Source: Nostoc sp. MS1 | GTDB taxonomy: Bacteria > Cyanobacteriota > Cyanobacteriia > Cyanobacteriales > Nostocaceae | Direction of reading: 5' to 3' | Length of the DNA: 64,000 nt | Assembly (NCBI RefSeq): GCF_019976755.1 | Contig: NZ_AP023441.1 | Coordinates: 6,383,501 to 6,447,500, forward strand | Shown: piece by piece, positions 7,842-16,667 of the stretch | Position numbering within the stretch: position 1 is the stretch's first letter | How the letters are laid out: the number at the start of each line of letters is the position of its first letter | Notes under the pieces: generated by a model | The model's database searches: none | Seen by the model: the letters and a program-made list of their open reading frames with translations, nothing else | Told to the model about the DNA's origin: nothing | Position numbers and translations under genes: made by a program

Positions 7842-8735
7842 GAACCTATCCCACTAATACCAGCAATATGATAATCTGCTGTTGAAAACGGTAAGTTGTA
7901 TCAGGGTATGGCGGGGAAATTTGAAGGGTTAAGTGATATGGAGTGGAAGTTGTTTGAAGATATATTCCCCAAGGAACCAGAAAACAGAGGAAGGGGAATG
8001 CCTCATGCACCATTTCGTCATGTACTGAACACGTTATTGTATATATTGATAACAGGATGCCGTTGGTGTGATGCTCCCACAGGAGAAATCTGGGCATCAA
8101 AAAGTGCAGCGCACAGATGGTTGCAACGTTGGGAAACGGACGGAACTTTGGAAAGTTTACAAGCAAGGATACTAGGAATTGCAGAGGAAAGAAGCCTAAT
8201 CAACTGGAATTACGGTGCTGTTGATGGGTCTTTTTCCCCCTGGCAAAGGTGGCGGTGAAGGCGTTAAGTACGGTCATAAAGGTAAGGGAATTTTAATACA
8301 CACCTTAACTGATGGTAATGGTATGCCCTTGGCTAATCGCACAACTCCAGCCAACGGTAGTGAAACAGATCAAGTGATACCACTGTTAGATAGTGTCAAA
8401 GTTAAAACGAATAGACCCGGTAGACCTCGTAAACGTGTTAAAGTTCTGGCTGCTGACAAAGGCTATGATTCCAAGGACAAACGGGCTGCATTGCGTAAAC
8501 GTGGAATCAGACCTCAATTGCCGCGCGCGTGTTTGGAAGAATCGAAAAAATCGGGGTAGACCAATTAAAATTTCTGTTCCGCGTTTTCAACAAGAGCGCT
8601 GTTTTGCTTGGTTTCAAAGAAAATATCGCCGACTCGTTGTTCGGTGGGAAAGAATTTCTGCCTGCTTCAACGGTTTTCTTTCTCTTGCGACAATTCACAT
8701 CTGGATTAACAGAATTTTATTCGTGGGATAGGTTC
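7842..8735 (+). mobile_element. IS5-type insertion sequence, copy 1 (894 bp)
   Basis: Ends are GAACCTATCCCAC and GTGGGATAGGTTC (13-bp inverted repeats). The flanks carry AT on both sides, or TCA/TCA if one more base pair is counted as IS. Same length as the copies at 37357-38250 and 51655-52548, with identical translated frames, so the copies are recent. It marks the left edge of the accessory insert. Confidence 0.9.
7896..8731 (+). pseudogene. IS5-family transposase, two frameshifts
   Basis: Three frames are needed: 7896-8258 (HTH-like part and first DDE motif AVDGSFS), about 8225-8559 (KYGHKGKG, ADKGYDSK), and about 8530-8731 (RPIKISVPRFQQERCFAWFQ to the end). The first shift, at CTTTTTCCCCC near 8230, is shared with the divergent copy at 49887-50516 and may be programmed, as in two-ORF IS5 elements of the IS427 type. 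The second, at a CG-rich stretch near 8521-8530, is absent from that copy and is probably a true mutation. A functional enzyme from this copy is doubtful. Confidence 0.8.
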
Positions 8736-8752
8736 ATCAAAAGGAGATTGTT

Positions 8753-8908
8753 ATGGTTAATAAAAAATGGGCAGCAAAGCGCATCACCATCAATTTAGCT
8801 TCAACTGAAGTAGAGATGTTAGAAACCTATTGTCAGATGACTGGTAGACCAGCGACAGATGTAATTCGGGAACTCATTCGCACATTGGAATTACGAGCAA
8901 GCGCTTGA
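8753..8908 (+). CDS. Ribbon-helix-helix (CopG-like) regulator
   Basis: 51 residues, starting at an ATG preceded by AAAAGGAG. The sequence shows a beta strand (KRITINLA) followed by two helices (STEVEMLETYCQMTG, PATDVIRELIRTLEL), the pattern of RHH/CopG repressors that control plasmid copy number or antitoxins. It lies just inside the left IS copy and ends before a strong terminator. The IS edge lies only 17 bases upstream of its start, so its native promoter is probably lost or displaced. No toxin partner is seen. Confidence 0.7.
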   Translation: MVNKKWAAKRITINLASTEVEMLETYCQMTGRPATDVIRELIRTLELRASA

Positions 8909-8940
8909 AGTTTTGCAAATAGTAATCGCTACACATAGTG

Positions 8941-8967
8941 GACAGTTCACACTGTCTTTTTTTCTTT
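8941..8967 (+). terminator. Rho-independent terminator
   Basis: Perfect stem GACAGT / ACTGTC with loop TCAC, followed by seven T and then CTTT. It ends the RHH gene transcript. Confidence 0.85.
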
Positions 8968-8977
8968 AGGAGTATAT

Positions 8978-9079
8978 ATGCAACATAAACGAACCACCCG
9001 CCAATACCAAGTAGAGTACGACGACCAAAAACAATTCGCAATTCGCAATTCGCAATTAGAAATCCAATTGAGCAGTTAA
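8978..9079 (+). CDS. Very short ORF ending in heptamer repeats
   Basis: 33 codons starting ATG after TTTAGGAGTATAT, a good ribosome site, and encoding MQHKRTTRQYQVEYDDQ followed by residues from a tandem CAATTCG repeat. It may be the start of a longer plasmid gene whose 3-prime part was overwritten by repeat expansion. Function unknown. Confidence 0.35.
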   Translation: MQHKRTTRQYQVEYDDQKQFAIRNSQLEIQLSS

Positions 9080-9270
9080 GGCATCTAGCCTCTAAGCTTC
9101 CGGTAAATAAGTTTAATTCAAGGAATCTGCCTATGCAAATGACTCCTAAATTTATAGGTGAAGAATTAAAAACTACTATTTATAGTAATTCCAATAATAC
9201 GAAGAGTGAAATAATAATTGCAAACTGCAAACTGCAAACTGCGAATTGCTAATTGCTAATTGCTAATTGT
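9030..9270. repeat. Short tandem heptamer repeats
   Basis: Two clusters: CAATTCG units at about 9032-9058, and CAAACTG then CTAATTG units at about 9221-9270. Such 7-base tandem repeats are typical of heterocystous cyanobacteria. A 39-codon frame at 9133-9252 runs into the second cluster and looks like a remnant rather than a gene. Confidence 0.8.
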
Positions 9271-9415
9271 TTTGGTCAGTTGGTTGGCAGTCATATTAAT
9301 AACTACTGAAGCGGGTCTGATTGAATCAGCCGCTTCCGCTTCAATAGTTATACGGTTTTTTCAAAAATTGAATAAGATTCCTATGGCTAAAAATGCCGCA
9401 CTAAATTGATATTAC

Positions 9416-10306
9416 TTACTGCACAATCTGATAACACCCATTAGCATCAGGAGGCGCTGTTTGTGTTGAGGCAGTTGTGAGTAGCAGTGAGTTAGGTGCT
9501 TGGCCTAAGCCATTACCTGTAGCAATTACATCAAAAATGACTCCGGCCGGGACTTGTTGATTGGCAACTTCTACTGTGATTGGTGGGTTAAAGGCATTGT
9601 TGATCAATGGTGCAAATTGGTCAGGTAGAACTGGATTAAAGTTATATGTACCAGCCGTAAGTTCTGGGTAAGGAATAGCAGTTTTGGGTGTCAGGTCTGT
9701 GATACGAGTTTCATCCACATTTGGGCTAGAGGATTTGCTAATCCGGAAATCTATAACAGCACTAGTTTCCGAAAAGCGATACCAACGTCCTTTAAATTTA
9801 CCTGGATTAGGCTGTGTTAAATCCTCTGGAATCACAAAGGGTGATTGATTAAATAATGGTTGACCAATGGGGCCTTGTAGTGTTCCTGTTATTGCTACTG
9901 TATAAGCACTATTAGGCGCTCCTGTAAAGGTTCTTTGAGCGATTGTACTGCTAGTACCAGATTGCACAAAACGTACCTGAATACTTCCTGGTGTTACATT
10001 TACATATTTACTAGCTTGACGAAAACTTACATTCTCCAAAACTTTTTTACCGTTGACAATGACATCAACTGGTGACGCAGTAGCAACCGCAGCGTTAATA
10101 ACTCTTAATTTGGTAGGGCATTTATAAGGGTTTAGTAGAGGATCTAGAAGAGGATCTAGAAGAGAAATTACTCGGCTTGTATTGGAAAATTCTTGTAAAG
10201 ACTTTGTAGATAGTTGAGAATTGGCTAAACTTTTGTATGGATAACTAGTCAAACTAATTAAAGATAATGTCAAAGCACCTAAGAATAACCGTCTTGTTAG
10301 AAACAT
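9416..10306 (-). CDS. Exported DUF4397 domain protein
   Basis: 296 residues. The N-terminus has a twin-arginine-like motif (TRRLFLGAL) and a hydrophobic stretch with a cleavage-like LANS near residue 30, so it is exported. After a short duplicated LLDPLLDPLLNP segment (from a 12-bp tandem repeat at about 10136-10159) comes a DUF4397 domain starting LRVINAAVATASPVDVIVNG, rich in beta strands. DUF4397 proteins are surface or periplasmic proteins of unknown function. No neighbours suggest a pathway. Confidence 0.75.
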   Translation of the reverse strand: MFLTRRLFLGALTLSLISLTSYPYKSLANSQLSTKSLQEFSNTSRVISLLDPLLDPLLNPYKCPTKLRVINAAVATASPVDVIVNGKKVLENVSFRQASKYVNVTPGSIQVRFVQSGTSSTIAQRTFTGAPNSAYTVAITGTLQGPIGQPLFNQSPFVIPEDLTQPNPGKFKGRWYRFSETSAVIDFRISKSSSPNVDETRITDLTPKTAIPYPELTAGTYNFNPVLPDQFAPLINNAFNPPITVEVANQQVPAGVIFDVIATGNGLGQAPNSLLLTTASTQTAPPDANGCYQIVQ

Positions 10307-10714
10307 TTCTTCCTCCTATCGGGAAACAAAAATAACAAATGAGCAAGCTTTATTCTGCATAAAAAATGATGCGATAATTATCACAAAGATTTTTTATGTA
10401 TCGGGATATAGGTGCAGGCTTTGTCAACGTAAAAGACAACGGGCGCACAATAGCGTTCGCCTCAAGACATTAGACTTGGGCAGAATATTATTGCACCACC
10501 ACATATAGTGGCTGGCTTCAATGTCCAACGTGACAAATACTTTGGTGGAAGGCGCTTGAAGTTTATTGATAGCGCACTTTATGGTTCTAATATTTCACAA
10601 TTTTCAGAAGAATGCAAGGAAAGTTAACACAGTTAACAGCCATCATTAAAACACTTGATAACAGCTTAGTTGCTTTATAATAAATTTATATTTTTAGGTA
10701 TATATGCAGGTAGT
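10307..10714. other. Intergenic, possible gene remnants
   Basis: Upstream region of the DUF4397 gene. Some stretches (about 10380-10620) have coding-like character in short pieces but with several stops; I cannot assign them. No RNA gene seen. Confidence 0.4.
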
Positions 10715-10937
10715 TGACATAGTGAGCAGTATTTACTCCCCCACTGGATACCGCCGCATCATCTCGCTCAACGCCACTGCCTCACCCCAAGCGCGTGTAC
10801 ACAACCTCACCCGGCATCGCAATCACAATCCTTTGCTGCCTCGCCACTCAAAAGGAGCAATCACCTCAGACTTAGCCTGTGCGGATTCCGGTTTTCTTTC
10901 TTCCTTGCAAGCCGCGACAAACACAGCCAAGGCGTGA
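10715..10937 (-). pseudogene. Remnant of a plasmid-type gene
   Basis: On the minus strand the start reads like VFVAACKEERKPESAQAKSE and later pieces resemble VVYT..GEAVAL.EMM.R.P, matching the better-kept copy at 41190-41562. Multiple frameshifts and stops break it. It shows that two copies of the same plasmid-type gene lie in the insert, far apart and in opposite orientation. Confidence 0.6.
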
Positions 10938-11443
10938 TTTGATCTGACTTTTCACGGTATGTAGAAAAGTCAGAGGGTGTGGGGTGTGGGGTTGCAGGTT
11001 CGTAAGGCTTTCTTCTTTTTCCCTACACCCTACACCCTAAACCCTAGCCTCATACTAAGTTGCGTTCAGACATAATATTCCTACTCCCTATTCCCTACTC
11101 CCCACTCCCAGCCCAATTTACTATCTTTGACTGCAACTTGGTATCAGCCTTAGCGGGGTTTTAGGACTTCCCGTGAAAAGTCTGATGCTGGTTGGAGTGT
11201 CGAGATTTTTCGCAGGCTTTTTAGGGGCTGCTTTAGCTAGTAAAATTGCGGGAGGTGTGGACGAGTGAGGAAATCTACAGTAAAAATGATAGCCCCTGAA
11301 AACCAGGGGCTATATTCAACAAAAGAACTTATTAAGCAAGTGCAGCCGCTATGGCTCAAGCGCTCATAGCGTAGCTGATCGCATCCCAAATTGTTTGATA
11401 CTCTTTGTTTTGCTTTCGTCGGCAGTGGAAGGGAGGATTGTGT
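10938..11443. other. Repeat-rich spacer with a coding remnant
   Basis: Contains GTGTGGG, CTACACC and CTACTCC heptamer runs (10973-11108), a plus-strand reading ending at 11268 that looks like the tail of a small membrane protein (RFFAGFLGAALASKIAGG), and a dispersed repeat at about 11348-11382 related to the elements at 18373 and 41286. Confidence 0.5.
11290..11312 (-). terminator. Hairpin terminator
   Basis: Perfect stem TAGCCCCTG / CAGGGGCTA with a 5-base loop. Read on the minus strand it is followed by ATCATTTTT, so it probably ends the gene at 11444-11824. Confidence 0.65.
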
Positions 11444-11824
11444 TCACTGAACTATATTAAAACTTCTGAACTTCTGCCGCAGTTGTGCCGCTAGTTTTTT
11501 ACGGGCAGTATCCCCAGCTATTTCGATAGATTTCTCACTAGCATCACGAATACAAGACAAGGCAACATCAGGGCTACGGTAGGCTGATGCAATACGGCTG
11601 ACTACATCAGAAATGGGTGAACCAACTAGCACCAAGGCTTTCTGCTTTAGTCTAGTCCATACATTGCGATCATAGTTACCGACTAGAGAGATCGCCTCAT
11701 TCACCAATTGCGCTTCTTCCTCGTTGGCAACAACTGACTTCAAACCAAATTCCTCATCCTGCAACAAGTACAGTGAGATTTGGTCAAGAGTCGCCATTTC
11801 CATCGCTGTTATTGATTGAACCAT
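11444..11824 (-). CDS. Hypothetical protein, 126 residues
   Basis: Good ribosome site AAGGAGG nine bases before the start. The protein is helical, with an acidic first half (DQISLYLLQDEEFGL) and a basic C-terminus (RKKLAAQLRQKFRSF). I do not recognise a domain. A 12-bp palindrome ACCACTAGTGGT lies upstream at 11853-11864 and may be an operator. It is bounded downstream by a hairpin terminator. Confidence 0.55.
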   Translation of the reverse strand: MVQSITAMEMATLDQISLYLLQDEEFGLKSVVANEEEAQLVNEAISLVGNYDRNVWTRLKQKALVLVGSPISDVVSRIASAYRSPDVALSCIRDASEKSIEIAGDTARKKLAAQLRQKFRSFNIVQ

Positions 11825-11944
11825 TTTGTTTAACCTCCTTGTTTATTCCCCAACCACTAGTGGTGGACTTTTGAGCAATGTTGTGTCAGCAACATAGAGA
11901 GTTAAGTAAGTCGTGGTGAAAATTTATAAGTATGTAACAAACAA

Positions 11945-12328
11945 TTAAGCAGAAGAATAAGAGTTAAATTTTACACGTTTTGTACTGTAGTTTCTCTTTT
12001 CACCTTTTCTTTGAACTCCATCAATGACAGCATAAGCAAGGTCTAATTCGTCATCAAAAGTTTTCGAGGCAAGTTCATCTTTTTTAAGGTGTTGCCACTC
12101 TAATTCAATGGGATTCATTTCTGAACAATATTTGGGTAAAAAGAAGATGTACAAACCCATGTCTTCCCACTTTGACCATAATTGCTGAACCTCTTTACAC
12201 CGATGTATCGGGCCGTTGTCCTGCACGATGACTCTGATGCGTCCTGATTGTTTGGCTTCAAGTGCTTCAAGCTCCATCATTTGGATATAGGATTTGCGTG
12301 AAACGCCGCCAATCACCAAACCGTACAC
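11945..12328 (-). pseudogene. IS630-family transposase, C-terminal fragment
   Basis: 127 residues with the second and third catalytic parts of a DDE transposase: VIVQDNGPIHRCKEV and FLPKYCSEMNPIELEWQHLK. The N-terminal half is missing; the frame stays open into a second insertion sequence that starts at 12339. This is therefore a nested insertion with loss of part of the older element. Confidence 0.8.
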
Positions 12329-12338
12329 AAAGCTAATT

Positions 12339-14013
12339 AGGGCTTGCTGAAAAAGTCATTTCAAAGGAAGAGAAAAATTGATTAAGTAGTCAGTCCAGAA
12401 AAAAGATAAGTTTTTGTTGTTTAAGGTTTAATGAAATATCAGTTTCGATAATAGAAGAAGTAAAAAAAGACTCAGTTTTGAAAAATAGGCAAAAAAATAC
12501 ACAAAAAAGCCGTAATAGCAGAGTAGAAAGATTCATAACTAAAAAAGTTATGGCAATAGCGGTGAAAGAAGTATGAGGAAGTTTAGCCATAACTCTACCA
12601 AGGCTAAATCTTCGTTTACCTTGTCCAAACTTGCCCTCAATACAATTACGAATCCTTTCGTCATAAGCGGCTTGTTTCTTCTTTTCAGGGCTGACATTTT
12701 GGGGGGGTCTACCTAGTGGTGGGCCACTAATTCTAATTCCCCTTTCTTGACACCAAGCTCGATTCTCCCTCGTCCGATAAATCTTATCAACATGAACTGA
12801 TTCAGGATAATATCCGGTGTAGTTTTTGTATGCTTCTACTTGTGATTTTAAGTCTCCTGATTCGTTAAAGTTGTCCCAACTAATATGGTCTAAAAATACA
12901 TAGCCATCATAGTAACTAGCTGAAAACTTAGCCCCAAACTCTACTGTTCTCCCGGCTTTACCTCGGATAATCGGACGAATGTGTGGTTGGTTTAAACTGA
13001 CAATGCGGTCTTGTATACTAATTTTTTGATTTTCATATAACCATAACTGTTGACGATAAACTTCTGCTACTACTAGCAACATCTTATATTGACTGTTGCT
13101 CAGTTTTAATAGTGACGCACCTAAATTTATTAGCTGCTGAATATGAGTTAAATTTCTGTTGATATATTGCAGTTGCTTTCTGATAGCTTTCCTTCTTTCT
13201 TTAACTGTTGGTTTTCTTTTCTTGGCTACTGCTAAATAATCCTTTCTTGCTTTGTTTCTGTAGGTTCTTGGTTTGTTGATATTTCTTACTAATAAGGACT
13301 TATATAATGTATCTATGATTGTTTCTGTTTGCTTTCTGGCTTGATTTAATAATCCTAAATCTGTCGGATAACTTATGTCTGCTGGCGCACAACTAGCATC
13401 TAATATTAATTTTCCTCTATTGGCTGGCTTACTTTTTGAATCCTCGACCTCTGGCTTTTTTGCTCTTACTTCTACCTCCTGTTTATTTTCTAACATCTTC
13501 CTGACTATTTCTTGATTGATTTTATTGACTAATTCTATATCTATCCTTTCTCTAAAATGAACTAGCATTGACGGGTCAAATGCAGATTCATTACTATATG
13601 CTGACATTCCTATAAAGTATTGCAGATACGGGTTCTCCCGAATTTGTTCTACTGTCTCTCTGTCACTTATTCCTAATTTTTCTTTAATTATTAATGCTCC
13701 CAACGCCATTCTAAATGTTTTGGCTGGCGCTCCCATTCTTGCTGAAAATATTTCTGCGTACTCTGCTTCAAATTTTGACCAAGGTATCATGTTCGCCATG
13801 ATTACCCATCGGTTATCTGACGCTAGTTTTCCCCCAAAGGGTAGTTCAAAGTTTTCTGCTGCTTTTTCTTGCTTTTGCGCTCTTCGATACATTTTAACGC
13901 AACTTGCTACAAGGATTTTTACTTATCTTACCCTTTTTCTTTTCACCTTATTTTTCTTTCCTGACCCTGAAACTCTTCATTCTGCTATCTTTCGCCCTTA
14001 TTCAGCCAGCCCT
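12339..14013 (-). mobile_element. IS5/IS1182-superfamily insertion sequence inside an IS630 remnant
   Basis: Imperfect inverted ends AGGGCTTGCTGAAAAAG and, on the other side, the complement of AGGGCTGGCTGAATAAGG. Length about 1.68 kb with a single full transposase gene. No clear target duplication, and the missing half of the IS630 gene is not found beyond the right end. Confidence 0.8.
12390..13892 (-). CDS. IS5/IS1182-type transposase
   Basis: 500 residues, apparently intact. The N-terminal domain (ANMIPWSKFEAEYAEIF ... FRMALGALIIKEKL) and AFDPSMLVHFRERI are typical of this group; the first catalytic Asp is in LILDASCAPADI, the second in PESVHVDKIYRTREN, and the glutamate in NCIEGKFGQGKRRF. 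A lysine/arginine-rich spacer lies in the middle. The last 40 residues are hydrophobic and unusual, possibly reading into the terminal region. It could still be active. Confidence 0.85.
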   Translation of the reverse strand: MYRRAQKQEKAAENFELPFGGKLASDNRWVIMANMIPWSKFEAEYAEIFSARMGAPAKTFRMALGALIIKEKLGISDRETVEQIRENPYLQYFIGMSAYSNESAFDPSMLVHFRERIDIELVNKINQEIVRKMLENKQEVEVRAKKPEVEDSKSKPANRGKLILDASCAPADISYPTDLGLLNQARKQTETIIDTLYKSLLVRNINKPRTYRNKARKDYLAVAKKRKPTVKERRKAIRKQLQYINRNLTHIQQLINLGASLLKLSNSQYKMLLVVAEVYRQQLWLYENQKISIQDRIVSLNQPHIRPIIRGKAGRTVEFGAKFSASYYDGYVFLDHISWDNFNESGDLKSQVEAYKNYTGYYPESVHVDKIYRTRENRAWCQERGIRISGPPLGRPPQNVSPEKKKQAAYDERIRNCIEGKFGQGKRRFSLGRVMAKLPHTSFTAIAITFLVMNLSTLLLRLFCVFFCLFFKTESFFTSSIIETDISLNLKQQKLIFFLD

Positions 14014-14457
14014 ATATGGTGAGACAGCGCTGTATGAGGGTTTCCCTCCGTAGGCGACTGCAAACCCGAAGGGTCAAAATTGGATAGTTGCTTGGCATGA
14101 ATGCCAAGCATGGGTTGAGGAACTGGTCGGTTCCGTTCGCAATAAGCAGGCATATTATCAGCGAGGTTTAAGGGCTATAACACTTATACAGCAAGCACTT
14201 TAGCTCGATTGTCGCCCCTTGAAGTCATTTGCGTAGCGTCCCGCTCCAGAAGATGTTGTCCTAGCGATCGCCTGTTTTATCCCGATTCTTGTCTCTTCAT
14301 TGTTTGTCTATTTTGTCAATGCGTAAGTCCTATAGATGTGCTTTAATTCCAAAATTCTTTCATCTAAAGTGGATGTTTGAGTGGTTTATTCAAAATACTA
14401 CTTTTGATTTTCTGTCTCTTCAGATGTACGGGATTTTTCAAAAATCAAATGCTAATC
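14014..14457. other. Intergenic with dispersed repeats
   Basis: Contains a palindromic AGCGCTGTATGAGGGTTTCC-type repeat with CCCGAAGGG nearby and a hairpin CTTGGCAT/ATGCCAAG at about 14091-14109. A 63-codon plus-strand frame at 14289-14480 has no coding character I trust. Confidence 0.5.
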
Positions 14458-15231
14458 CTATAAATGCTGGGTGCTTATAGGATGATTATTACTATTATCG
14501 CTAGTCGTGAATTTTACTTCTCTTAAATTGGCTCCATTCAGTTTTGTCTCATATAGAATAGCTTCTTGCAAACTAGCTAAATATAAATTTGCTCCAGTCA
14601 AATTAGTTCTCGAAAGGTTTGCACCAGTTAGGTTTGCAGCACTGAGAATTGAATATGATAAATTTGCCCCCGCTAAGTTTGCACCAGAAAGGTCGGCGGC
14701 GATGAGAACTGTCCCGCAGAGATTAGCTTGAGATAAGTTTGCGCCACAAAGGTTAATACGATAGAGATTAGCGTTTTCTAGGTTTGCTTCCCTGAGATTT
14801 GCTCCTCGGATGTCGATATGACACAAATCTAATTGTTGATTTTCTGTGTCATGTTGGATATTTCTCCTTGCAATCACATCTAAAGCGCTTTGAATCAATA
14901 ATGTTGAGCAACTATCTAACGGTGATGAAGAAGTGCTAGCAGCATGAGCATATATAAACTTGCAGAGTATCTCCATAATTAGCCAGTGATATTGAGGATA
15001 ATTATGAGCTATTTGCTCTAACTCATAAATAGTATTTAGCCTAGTTTTTCCTGTTCGATACTGTAAATGCTTGAGCAATGTTTTTAATCGTCGATTGCTG
15101 ACCAGAGTATCTCCATAGGCGTTTATTTGTTTACAAGTTGAAAGTATTTCACCGATAAATTCTACTATTTGGTTGTTGTATTGTATATTTTTGACGACTG
15201 TACGATAAATATTAACAATGCTATTTAGCAT
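14458..15231 (-). CDS. Pentapeptide repeat protein
   Basis: 257 residues. Residues 1-130 are helical, with LLKHLQYRTGKTRLNTIYEL and YPQYHWLIMEILCKFI, a region often seen before pentapeptide repeats in Nostoc. From about residue 140 there are about 18 A(N/D)LXX repeats forming a right-handed beta helix. Soluble, function unknown; such proteins are abundant in heterocystous cyanobacteria. The start codon lies 3 bases from a remnant IS4-type end, so its promoter was probably replaced. Confidence 0.82.
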   Translation of the reverse strand: MLNSIVNIYRTVVKNIQYNNQIVEFIGEILSTCKQINAYGDTLVSNRRLKTLLKHLQYRTGKTRLNTIYELEQIAHNYPQYHWLIMEILCKFIYAHAASTSSSPLDSCSTLLIQSALDVIARRNIQHDTENQQLDLCHIDIRGANLREANLENANLYRINLCGANLSQANLCGTVLIAADLSGANLAGANLSYSILSAANLTGANLSRTNLTGANLYLASLQEAILYETKLNGANLREVKFTTSDNSNNHPISTQHL

Positions 15232-15233
15232 AA

Positions 15234-15340
15234 CAATACCTTAGCCAATTTAATAGGGTTCAACACCTGTGGAAACGGGATGAATACGTCCTAAAGAAGT
15301 AAGCTTGGCAAAAATCTGATTTAATAAAATAGGCAACCCT
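15234..15340. mobile_element. Remnant end of an IS4-family element
   Basis: Begins with CAATACCTTAGCCAAT and matches the left end of the element at 27856-29309 (shared AACGGGATGAATACGTCC and GAAGTAAGCTTGGCAAAAA). Only about 105 bases remain. It abuts the pentapeptide gene start. Confidence 0.75.
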
Positions 15341-15450
15341 AATGATAGTTGGGGAAGGCGATCACTTTTCTCGAACTTAGTTTTTTATAGCTTCCTGCTA
15401 CAGCTAAATTTGACTCTTGCACCAGAGGCAGATGGAAACAGATTTTGATT

Positions 15451-16380
15451 CTAATTTTCAGGCGAATTTACTTTTACATCATCACAGACAACGCGAAAAC
15501 CAATATCTTCGTACTTATTTTTTGGGTTGCATCGATGACGGTAGGCAGACCGACACATAACAGAGTCAGAGTACCAAGAACCACCCCGTACTACCCGAAA
15601 TTGATTGCTGTTTACCCAAGCAATGTTATCTGTTGGTGCATCGTCGTAGGTGTCATGCCAAGTATCGATACACCATTCCCAAACCTGACCGTGCATATCA
15701 TGCAAACCGAAAGCATTAGCAGGGAAACTACCCACAGGACTTGTCTGCCCATTAAACTTTTGATTACTAGAAATATGTTTACGGCTATAGTTGGCTAATT
15801 GATTTGTTATTATCTGCCCGAAGTAAAAAGATGTTTCTGTACCAGCACGGCAAGCATATTCCCATTCGGCTTCGCTAGGTAAACGATAGTTTCTGGTTGT
15901 TAATTTGGAAAGTCTAGCACAAAATTCATTGGCATCATACCAAGAAATCTGTTCTACAGGATGCTCATATCCTTTAAAAAAGGAGGGTCTAGAGATTAAT
16001 GTTTTAGTCACTGGAGGGGAAAAAACCGCAACTTGTTGCCATTGCTTTTGAGTAATTGCATTTTTACTCATAAAGAAAGATTGAATATTCACTTGATGTT
16101 GAGGACGTTCATCATTTTTACTGTTTAATTCCTCGGCTGATGAACCCATCATGAAACTACCAGCAGGAATTTCTACCATTTCCAAGCTTACGTCACTAGC
16201 TAAAACTTCTTGAAAACTTTTAATCTCCGCATTTAAGGAAAATGAACGAAGATGTTTTTTAGCTTTTCCTTTAGTTTGATACACTATATTTTTTCGCTGG
16301 GATTTTATAACCTGCACATTAGTTTCCATAGTTCTTACTTGAAACTCCACAGAAAAATAGCTATTTTGCAAATTACGCAT
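15451..16380 (-). CDS. SUMF1/FGE-sulfatase domain protein
   Basis: 309 residues. The family core runs from about residue 68: EMVEIPAGSFMMGS, DERPQHQVNI, ISWYDANEFCARLS, YRLPSEAEWEYACRAGT, NAFGLHDMHGQVWEWC, VVRGGSWYS and GFRVVCD. Formylglycine-generating enzymes need two copper-binding Cys in GGSYMCHRSYC-type sequence; here only one of the pair is plausible (VMCRSAYR), so it is probably not a sulfatase-activating enzyme but one of the many Nostoc paralogues. The basic N-terminal 60 residues are unmatched; a later Met start is possible. Confidence 0.82.
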   Translation of the reverse strand: MRNLQNSYFSVEFQVRTMETNVQVIKSQRKNIVYQTKGKAKKHLRSFSLNAEIKSFQEVLASDVSLEMVEIPAGSFMMGSSAEELNSKNDERPQHQVNIQSFFMSKNAITQKQWQQVAVFSPPVTKTLISRPSFFKGYEHPVEQISWYDANEFCARLSKLTTRNYRLPSEAEWEYACRAGTETSFYFGQIITNQLANYSRKHISSNQKFNGQTSPVGSFPANAFGLHDMHGQVWEWCIDTWHDTYDDAPTDNIAWVNSNQFRVVRGGSWYSDSVMCRSAYRHRCNPKNKYEDIGFRVVCDDVKVNSPEN

Positions 16381-16416
16381 TATGTGGATTAGACGTAAAA
16401 ACCCTTGATTTATCGT

Positions 16417-16446
16417 TGTAGAGATGTTGTATACAACGTCTCTACA
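16417..16446. repeat. Dispersed 30-bp palindrome
   Basis: Near-perfect inverted repeat with outer arms TGTAGAGA / TCTCTACA and centre GTTGTATACAAC, one mismatch. A decayed relative lies at about 19449-19472. This is a recurring intergenic palindrome in Nostoc-like genomes. Confidence 0.7.
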
Positions 16447-16667
16447 AGACGTAGAATGCTCGATATTTTATTGATTTGAATAATTCACATCAGACGTAAA
16501 TTACAAAAAGAAATACAAAAACACTATACATCTATTAACCCCACAATAACAGCCTAAACAATATGATCCCTCAATGATTTGTATAAGTGATTGCAGCAAT
16601 ATAATTTTGTAAATAATTTTGACTTTTCTAGGATTTAATTCTCTGAGGAAAGCGAATTATAGACGGC

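Noticed and set aside
9030..9270. Regular short repeats as a possible CRISPR array
   Set aside because: Units are 7-base tandem repeats without spacers; these are heptamer repeats typical of heterocystous cyanobacteria. No cas genes are present.
10704..10937. Plus-strand 77-codon frame
   Set aside because: The conserved signal is on the minus strand, where it matches the gene remnant at 41190-41562.
14289..14480. Plus-strand 63-codon frame
   Set aside because: No ribosome site, no domain, and it overlaps the end of the pentapeptide gene.
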